Source: Lysobacteraceae bacterium (lineage in GTDB: Bacteria; Pseudomonadota; Gammaproteobacteria; Xanthomonadales; Xanthomonadaceae). From it: a stretch of DNA of 64,000 nt. Where the stretch lies: the NCBI GenBank assembly GCA_026005075.1, contig BPKJ01000004.1, positions 131,501-195,500 on the forward strand, given 5' to 3'. Position numbers and translations under genes: made by a program. Shown here piece by piece: positions 58,184-64,000 of this stretch (its first letter is position 1; every line of letters starts with the position of its first letter). The notes under the pieces were generated by a model, which ran no database searches, was not told where the DNA came from, and worked only from the letters and a program-made list of their open reading frames with translations.

Positions 58184-59260
58184 TCAGCGGCAGCCGGGCG
58201 CGTCCACCCCCACCACGCGGATCCTGCCCGCCGAATCGTGAAACTGCAGCCGCCGGTGCAGCGGCGGGGTGACCAGCACCTCGCCCTCCGCGGTCACCAG
58301 CAGCGCGCAATCGACTTCCAGCGCCGCGGCAAGCTCGACCAGCGCCTCCGGCCCGCCTATCAGGAGCGCCGTGGATAACGCATCCGCCGCCACCGGGTCG
58401 CGGCCCAGCGCGACCGCCATGAGGCCGCCCGAGGCCGGCATGCCGGTGCGGGGGTCGAGGATGTGCGGCCAGCGCCCGCCGTCCGGCGCGGGCCGGTAGC
58501 GCACGTAGTTGCCCGAGGTGAACAGGCCTTCGCCGTCGCCCAGCTCGAGGCGTGCGAGCCACCCGCCCTCGCCGCCCGGCGCCTCGATCGCGACCTGCCA
58601 GGCTCGTCCGCCACGGCGGCCGATCGCCAGCAGGTCTCCGCCGAGGTCGAGCAGGGCGTGCTCGATGCCGTGCCGGCGCAGGATCGCCGCCGCCTGCTCC
58701 AGCGCCGCACCCTCGCCGACCGCCCCGAAGTCGAGCTGGACCGGATCCGGCGTGCATGGCGCACGCAGCACGCCGTCGGCTCCGATCTCGAGATCGTCCA
58801 GCCGTGGCCGCGCCGCCAGCCAGCGCTGGATGCGTCCCGGCTCGGGCGCCGGAGTCTCTACCGGGTAGCGGTCGGCATGAAACCCCCACATCTCGATCAG
58901 CCCGCCGATGGCCGGATCGAACAGGCCGCCGCTGCGCTGCACATGGGGTCGGACCCGTTCGAGCAGGGCCAGCACCGAGGCCGGCGCCGGCGCCGGCCGG
59001 CAATCCCGCAGCGCGACGTTGATGCGGGCAAGCGCGCTGGGTTTCCACGCATGCCATTCCCGCGTCAGGCGGACGAACTGCGCCGCGACCTCACGCAGCG
59101 CCGCGTGCGCGGCCTGCGGCTCGGCATCGTGGATCTCGATCCTGGCCGGCGTGCCCCAGACCAGAAGCCGCTCCTCGACCACCGACGGCGGTTGCGAGCA
59201 CCCCCCCGCCACGGCCACCCAAGTGGCAAGCAAGGCCCGGGGAAGGATCCGCGCACGCAC
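58184..59260 (-). CDS. apbE: FAD:protein FMN transferase (ApbE), lipoprotein
   Basis: A ~358-aa flavin transferase that attaches FMN to Thr residues of target proteins (for example Rnf/Nqr subunits). The N-terminus is a lipoprotein signal ending AGGC, so it works in the periplasm. Family motifs are FDPAIGGLIEMWGF, LDFGAVGEGAAL (usually GAIAKG), HALLDLGGDLLAIG and HILDPRTGMP with the metal-binding region after it. The start is a GTG 4 bases after the PilZ stop. An Rnf or Nqr target is not in the window. Confidence 0.9.
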   Translation of the reverse strand: MRARILPRALLATWVAVAGGCSQPPSVVEERLLVWGTPARIEIHDAEPQAAHAALREVAAQFVRLTREWHAWKPSALARINVALRDCRPAPAPASVLALLERVRPHVQRSGGLFDPAIGGLIEMWGFHADRYPVETPAPEPGRIQRWLAARPRLDDLEIGADGVLRAPCTPDPVQLDFGAVGEGAALEQAAAILRRHGIEHALLDLGGDLLAIGRRGGRAWQVAIEAPGGEGGWLARLELGDGEGLFTSGNYVRYRPAPDGGRWPHILDPRTGMPASGGLMAVALGRDPVAADALSTALLIGGPEALVELAAALEVDCALLVTAEGEVLVTPPLHRRLQFHDSAGRIRVVGVDAPGCR

Positions 59261-59264
59261 CCGT

Positions 59265-59615
59265 TCAGCGCCGTCGCGCACTGCCGCTGGTGACGTACTC
59301 GCGCAGAAGCTCGAGATCCTCGGGAGCGATGTCGATGAAGCGGTAGCCGGTCCAGTGGTTGCCCGAGGCCGGATGGGCCTCGCTCCAGAGCTGCTGGACG
59401 CCGACGTGGAAGAGGTGTTCCTGCGCACCGGACAGCCGCAAGCCGAAGCGGACCTGGAACAGGCCCTCCTCGACACCCGCGCCGCGCGAGAACAGCAGCA
59501 TGCCGGTCTCCGAGACGTTGCCGAGCCGGCCCATGACCTCCCCGGTCATGCAGTCGACGACCTGCACCGGCGCATCGACCGCGCGCCGTGGCGCGCGACG
59601 GAACTCCTGGTTCAT
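59265..59615 (-). CDS. PilZ domain protein
   Basis: A 116-aa single-domain PilZ protein, a likely c-di-GMP receptor. RRAPRRAVDAPVQVVD near the start carries the RxxxR motif, and GNVSETGMLLFS is the D/NxSxxG motif (here with Asn-x-Ser-x-x-Gly), 20-odd residues later. The ATG overlaps the stop of the DUF1631 gene (ATGA) and the stop lies 4 bases before apbE, so the three form one unit. The diguanylate cyclase at 46.4 kb is one possible source of its ligand. Confidence 0.88.
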   Translation of the reverse strand: MNQEFRRAPRRAVDAPVQVVDCMTGEVMGRLGNVSETGMLLFSRGAGVEEGLFQVRFGLRLSGAQEHLFHVGVQQLWSEAHPASGNHWTGYRFIDIAPEDLELLREYVTSGSARRR

Positions 59616-62046
59616 GCTCTCGCCTCCGCCTTGTCGCCGCCTTTCCCGGCAAACACGCGGAGCGCTCCGACCACGGCCTTCCATGCGCGATCGACGATCG
59701 AGACGTGGGCCTCGTGGAGATGGCGAGCCCGCCCGGCATGGAGGTCGCGGGCCAGATCCGAGAGCGTGACCTCGCCCACCCTCTGCCCACGGTGATTGAC
59801 GAGAAGTGCCCGTCCGGTCACCGGACTGAACCAGGACATCCGCCTCCGGGTCACGCCACCGGCCGAATCGACGAACTCGAACCAGCTTCCGAAGGCCATC
59901 CGCTTGAGCCGCTCGTAGCAGTCCTTCTCGGCGGCGCTCAGTTGCCCGGGATCGTCCCTGAGGTCCTCGGCATCGGCGCCGAAGCGGGGGCGCTGGCGGA
60001 GCTGGACGGTGAGCTCGGTCCGCGACACGCCCTCCTCGGCCTTGGCCTCCGCCGGCAGCACCAGCTGCTCGCTGACCGCCTGGGCATCGGCCTCGTGGTA
60101 GCCCACCTGCAGCAGCCCCTGCTCGACCTCGCCGCGCAGTTCCTGCACCTCGGGCTCGGGCAAGGCGGCTCGCGCGGCCTCGGCTTCCATCCTGCCGCGT
60201 CGCTCGGCACCCTCGATGAGCCTGCGCGCGATCTCCAGCTGGCGCTCGACCTCGGGCGAGCCGGGACCATGCCGGAGCAGGTTCAGGGCCAGCACATCGC
60301 TCCAGGACTGCCCGAGGAGACCGGCCACGTAGCGCGGGACATCCCGGCCCTCCAGCAGCTGCCCCACGATCCGGCCGGCCTCGATCCGCGCCAGCGCGAG
60401 CTTTTCCTTGCCCCGGGCGGCCTCGACATGGCGACGCTCGGCGACCTCGGCGCGCCGCACCTGCGCCTGCAGGTGCCCCGCAGGTCGCGGACCAGCTGTT
60501 CCAGCACGCCAACATCGCCATGGAAATCCTGGACGACCCGGTCGACGGCCTGGCTGATCCGTTGCAGCATCGATCGATCGGCAGGATCGTCGGAGCCGAA
60601 CCAGTCGGCGGTCTCGGCAACCACGTTGAGCAGCTGCCGCACCGGGTGCCGGCGGTCGTCGAAGAAGGAACGGTCCTGCATGGCCACCCGCAGCAGGGGC
60701 ACCTGCAGCCGCGTCAGCAACGGGACGGCGGGCGAGCCGGGCCGCAGCTCACGGCCCAGATGGTCGAGCAGCATGCCGACCAGTTCGAGCGCGTCCTCGT
60801 GCTCCCGCGGCAAGCCGACCGCCTCGCCCTCGGGCTGGCTCACCCGCAACTGCATCAGGAGGTCACGCTTGAGGTCGGCGACGCTGCGCGGGCGCTCGCC
60901 CTCGCGCCCGGGCACGGTGATCGCCGTGCTCGACTGCAGCCGCTCGAGCGCCTGCAGCACGGCTTCGGGCGAGGCGAGCTTGCCGGGCCGGTCGGCCGCC
61001 CGAGCGCCGCCCAGGCCGCCGAGCTTGCCGACCAGACTGCGCCGCTGTGCAAGCAAGTGGCGCAGGGTGTCGTAGAGGACCTGATCCTCGGCCCCCTGCT
61101 CGGCGTCCTCCGGCGCCTCCGCCGCCAGCGAGGGCATCCCGGGCCAGCGCGCGGCCACCCGCGTGCCTTCCCAGGAACGCTCGGCGGCGCTGCGTGCCGG
61201 CAAGGCGCCGGCCGGTACGGCGACCGGCACCGGCCGCGATGCCGGGGCGCTTTGCGGCCTGCTCGCCACCCGCGCCGAAGCCTGCTCCGGCGGGGGTACG
61301 GCATGCAGTTCCGGGCGTGCCGAGGGACGCGCGCGGTGGGGCACGTAGCTCAGATGCGGCAGGACGCCTTGCCCGGCGAGCCAGTGGTTGGCCTTCTCGA
61401 ACAGGCTTGCGGAGAGCGCGAGCAGCGGCTTTTCGAACTGGCGCAGGAGGAGCTGGCGATGCTCCGCGGCAAGACCGAGATCCTCGGCGCCGTCGGCGAG
61501 CATCCGGCACAGCGCATGCGGCCCGATGGGGAGGGTCTCCGACTCGAAGGCAGGACCTCCGGCGAGCACGCCCATCCGCTGCCCGAACAGGAAGAGTTCC
61601 ACCCCCGCGCGCATCTCGGCACGGGCACTGATGTCGCGGACGACCGATTCCTCGTCGACCTCGCTCACCTCGACGAGGGCAAGTCCGGCCGAGGACGGCG
61701 CGGCGGGGGCGCGGGCCGCGGTCTCGCGGCGATCACGAAGACCGGCAAGGGCAGCCTCGAGGTGCTGCGCAAACCGCGTGCCGAGTCGATCCCGCAGCGC
61801 ACGGAACTGCGTCCTCGCTGCAAGGTAGTGCTCCTGCTGCGCGGGGCTGCGCGCCTTCTCGGCCAGTTCGAACAACTGCGCCTCGTACCCGCCCGCGGCG
61901 CTGCGCAAGGCGCCCTCCAACTCACCGAGGAAGAGGCCAAGCAGCCCTTGCGCCAACTCGTGCACACGCGGCGGGAGCCCCCGCGCTGCCAGCTTCGGCA
62001 GATCGCGCAAGGCCCCCACCTCGCCTTGGGACGGTAGCTCGGACAT
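59612..62046 (-). pseudogene. DUF1631 family protein, one apparent frameshift
   Basis: A DUF1631 gene of about 811 codons if one base is restored near 60478. Before the break the frame ends in DVGVLEQLVRDLRG. With one more G in the GGGG run it would continue HLQAQVRRAEVAERRHVEAARGKEKLALARIEAGRIV in the next frame, as other family members do. The first part has VHELAQGLLGLFLGELEGAL and a long Pro/Ala-rich linker; the last part has MSWFSPVTGRALLVNHRGQRVGEVTL. The function of the family is unknown. The coupled PilZ gene suggests a link with c-di-GMP. I use the ATG at 62046; a GTG lies three codons before it. Sequencing error and true decay are both possible. Confidence 0.75.
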
Positions 62047-62151
62047 GCGCACCACGGTGCATCGACAGAGGCGCCCATTATGCGCCTACTGCGCCTGCCA
62101 TGGGGAAATTCCTGATCCCGGCGTGAGCTGCCGCGATGCCTGCCCCCGGGC

Positions 62152-63954
62152 TCAGCCGCCCTGCCAGCGCAGCTGCAGCAGCGCGCTGGCACCCGGCGCA
62201 TTGAATCCGCGGGCCAGTTCGTAGTCGCGGTCGAACAGGTTGTCCAGCCGCAGGGCCAACGACCAGTTCGTGGCGAGGCGCCGCCCGACGCTGGCCCCGA
62301 CCACGCCGTAGCCCGGCAGCATGCCGGCAAGGTCCGGACGCGCGGCGGCCGCGTGCAGGTCGATCTGGAAGTCCCACGCGCCCTCGGAACGTGCGAGCTC
62401 GAGGTTGAGCTTGCGCGGCGCGCGGCGCAGCAGGTCGGCGCCGGTCAGCTCGTTTTGCGCCTGCTGCCAGCCGAGGTTGCCGCCCAGCCTCCACGACCCC
62501 GGGGTCCATCGCCAGCCCAGCTCGGCGCCGCGCATGCGCGCCCGTCCGACGTTGATGGCCTGGAAGTTCGTCCCCCCGGAGAAGTCGATCAGGTCGCGCA
62601 CGCGGGTGTCGTAGAGCGCCAGATCGAACTGCCAGTCCTGCTGCCGGTAACCGAGGGCCAGTTCCGCGGTGTGCGAACGTTCGGGCGCGAGGTCCGGATT
62701 GCCGGCGAAGAGGCCACCGAATCCCGGTGAGTACAGCTCGTTGAGGTTGGGTGCGCGGAACCCCTGCCCAAAGCTGCCGCGCAGGCGCCAGTCCGGCCCC
62801 AGCCAGACGCCCAGCGCCGCCTGCGCCGAGCTGCGCCCGCCGAAACCGTCGTAGTCGTCGTGACGGCCGGCCAGCTCCCAGTCGGTGTTCCCGCCCTCAC
62901 CGCGCCACGCGGCAAAGCCGGCGCGGTGGGTGCGCGTGGCGCGGTACTGATCCTGCGCGGACGCGGTGTCCACCGAGGCCCCCTCGTCCTCGACCCAGGA
63001 CAGGCCCCAGAGCAGGGCGTGGTGCTCGCCGGTCCGCAGCCGGTGCTGCCATTCCAGCTGGTGGCGCCGCGTCTCGAAGCGGGAGAAGAAGTCCGGGGTC
63101 TCGATCTCGTTCTCGACCAGGCTGGCGCGCAGGCTCCAGTCCTCGCCGCCGGATTCGGACACGCCGACCGAAACCTGCCGGTTGAGCATGTCCGAGCTGC
63201 CCTGGTCGAACTCGACCTCGCCGCGCGTCTCCTGCGCCAGGGTTTCCAGCCACGCCGCGCCGAGCGGAACGCCCAGATCGAAGCTGGCGCTGGTCTGCGC
63301 GTAGCCGTCCCGGTCGGGGTCGTAGGCAAAGCCGCGCGGGTTCTGGGCGCTGAAGCCCTCGGTGTCGACCTTGCCCAGACGCAGCCCGGCGTGGCCCTCG
63401 CCGATCGCCCATCCGGCCCCGGCGTCGAGCTTCCACGTGCCCTGCGTGCCGACCCCGGCGCTGGCGTCCGCACGGTTCGAGCGGCGGGTGAAGATCTGGA
63501 TCACGCCGCCGATGGCATCCGAGCCGTACAGCGCGGCCCGTGGTCCGCGCACGATCTCGATCCGCTCCACCTGGGCCAACGGCAGCTGCTCGAACACGTA
63601 GGCGCCGGTGGTGGCGGAGGAAACCCGCACCCCGTCGATCAGCACCAGCACCTGGTTGAAGCCCGTGCCGCGCAGGAACACGCTGGTCTGGCTGCCAAGA
63701 CCTCCGGTGCGGACCACGTCGAGTCCGGCCTCGGCGCGGAGCAGGTCGACCAGGTCCAGCTCGCCGTAGCGCTCGATACGAGCACGGTCGATGACGGTGA
63801 CGCTGGCCAGGCTGCGGTCGATATCGAGACGGACCCGGTTGGCGGTGACCACCACCTCGGGCTCGCTTGGAGGCGAGTCCGTGGCCGCCTGCGCAAGACA
63901 GGGAACGAGGACGAGGGCGGCAAGGCCGGCCCGGAAGGAAGGGGCTGGATGCAT
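62152..63954 (-). CDS. btuB: TonB-dependent vitamin B12 (cobalamin) receptor, BtuB-like
   Basis: A 600-aa outer-membrane receptor. It has a signal peptide (to about residue 23, LAQAA), the TonB box region EVVVTANRV and a plug domain (residues ~35-150: LLRAEAGLDVV, VFLRGTGFNQVLVLIDGVRV, RGPRAALYGSDAIGGVIQIFTRR). The 22-strand barrel ends in FNAPGASALLQLRWQGG, with the usual aromatic near the C-terminus, and includes GFRAPNLNELYSPGFGGLFAGNPDLAPE. Size and plug favour BtuB over siderophore receptors. The ATG follows AGGAG at normal spacing. Only 46 bases upstream are in the window, so a cobalamin riboswitch can be neither shown nor excluded. Confidence 0.85.
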   Translation of the reverse strand: MHPAPSFRAGLAALVLVPCLAQAATDSPPSEPEVVVTANRVRLDIDRSLASVTVIDRARIERYGELDLVDLLRAEAGLDVVRTGGLGSQTSVFLRGTGFNQVLVLIDGVRVSSATTGAYVFEQLPLAQVERIEIVRGPRAALYGSDAIGGVIQIFTRRSNRADASAGVGTQGTWKLDAGAGWAIGEGHAGLRLGKVDTEGFSAQNPRGFAYDPDRDGYAQTSASFDLGVPLGAAWLETLAQETRGEVEFDQGSSDMLNRQVSVGVSESGGEDWSLRASLVENEIETPDFFSRFETRRHQLEWQHRLRTGEHHALLWGLSWVEDEGASVDTASAQDQYRATRTHRAGFAAWRGEGGNTDWELAGRHDDYDGFGGRSSAQAALGVWLGPDWRLRGSFGQGFRAPNLNELYSPGFGGLFAGNPDLAPERSHTAELALGYRQQDWQFDLALYDTRVRDLIDFSGGTNFQAINVGRARMRGAELGWRWTPGSWRLGGNLGWQQAQNELTGADLLRRAPRKLNLELARSEGAWDFQIDLHAAAARPDLAGMLPGYGVVGASVGRRLATNWSLALRLDNLFDRDYELARGFNAPGASALLQLRWQGG

Positions 63955-64000
63955 CGTGCTGTCTCCTGGGAACGCTCACCCGCGAAACGCGCGCAGGGGC

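Noticed and set aside
63955-64000. CAGGAGAC before btuB resembles the core of the B12 box of cobalamin riboswitches
   Set aside because: It doubles as the ribosome binding site, and only 46 bases are visible; the other riboswitch elements would lie outside the window, so it cannot be supported.

Overview
The window is a gene-dense stretch of chromosome from a very GC-rich gammaproteobacterium. Gene content and order (def-fmt-rsmB-DUF4390-histidine kinase facing lysM-dprA-smg-topA; comF facing bioB-bioF-bioH; a homodimeric pyruvate dehydrogenase E1; a tricorn-type protease) point to the Lysobacterales (Xanthomonadales). That placement rests on family recognition only. I see no tRNA or rRNA gene, insertion sequence, prophage or CRISPR array. 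Nearly all the DNA is housekeeping, energy or envelope genes, with short gaps and many 4-base ATGA/GTGA overlaps.

Layout. 1-2.4 kb: a VolA/Pla-1 type lipase lipoprotein followed by a DUF1302 protein cut by the window edge. 2.8-8.5 kb: a complete six-gene Mrp/Pha cation/proton antiporter operon with subunits A and B fused. 8.5-11.8 kb: a polytopic glycosyltransferase broken by two frameshifts, then a GT2-GtrA fusion. 11.8-17.7 kb (minus): a Ca/Na-type exchanger, glnE, mgtE and ubiE. 17.8-22.1 kb: an ElaA-like acetyltransferase, then DUF971, an NTF2-like protein, hslUV, a TfoX C-terminal protein and msrC. 22.1-28.2 kb: bioD, an NtrY-like kinase, DUF4390, rsmB, fmt and def. 28.5-33.9 kb: lysM, dprA, smg and topA. 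34-42.3 kb: tricorn-like protease, an OleB/haloalkane-dehalogenase-like hydrolase, an unknown periplasmic protein, uppP, an M20 amidohydrolase, a VOC protein and arfB. 42.3-48 kb: an acyltransferase, a large hybrid kinase, a single-domain response regulator and an HPt-REC-REC-GGDEF diguanylate cyclase. 48-53 kb: bioH-bioF-bioB, comF and hemW. 53-56.8 kb: aceE, then arsR, arsC and what looks like the last ~40 codons of a lost ACR3 arsenite pump. 56.8-64 kb: pepQ, apbE, a PilZ protein, a frameshifted DUF1631 gene and a BtuB-like TonB receptor.

How they work together. Biotin synthesis is split between bioBFH and bioD, 26 kb apart. The 42-48 kb block reads as a phosphorelay controlling c-di-GMP synthesis, and the PilZ/DUF1631 pair at 59-62 kb is a possible receptor for that signal. 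The most unusual locus is the arsenic unit: a regulator with a C-terminal Cys-Cys-N5-Cys site, a perfect 26-bp palindromic operator and an intact arsenate reductase, but only a fossil of the efflux pump. Three apparent frameshifts (two in 8541-10669, one near 60478) may be real decay or single-base assembly errors. The gaps of more than about 250 bases (2444-2758 and 28217-28471) hold promoter-like and hairpin sequences and no gene that I can see.
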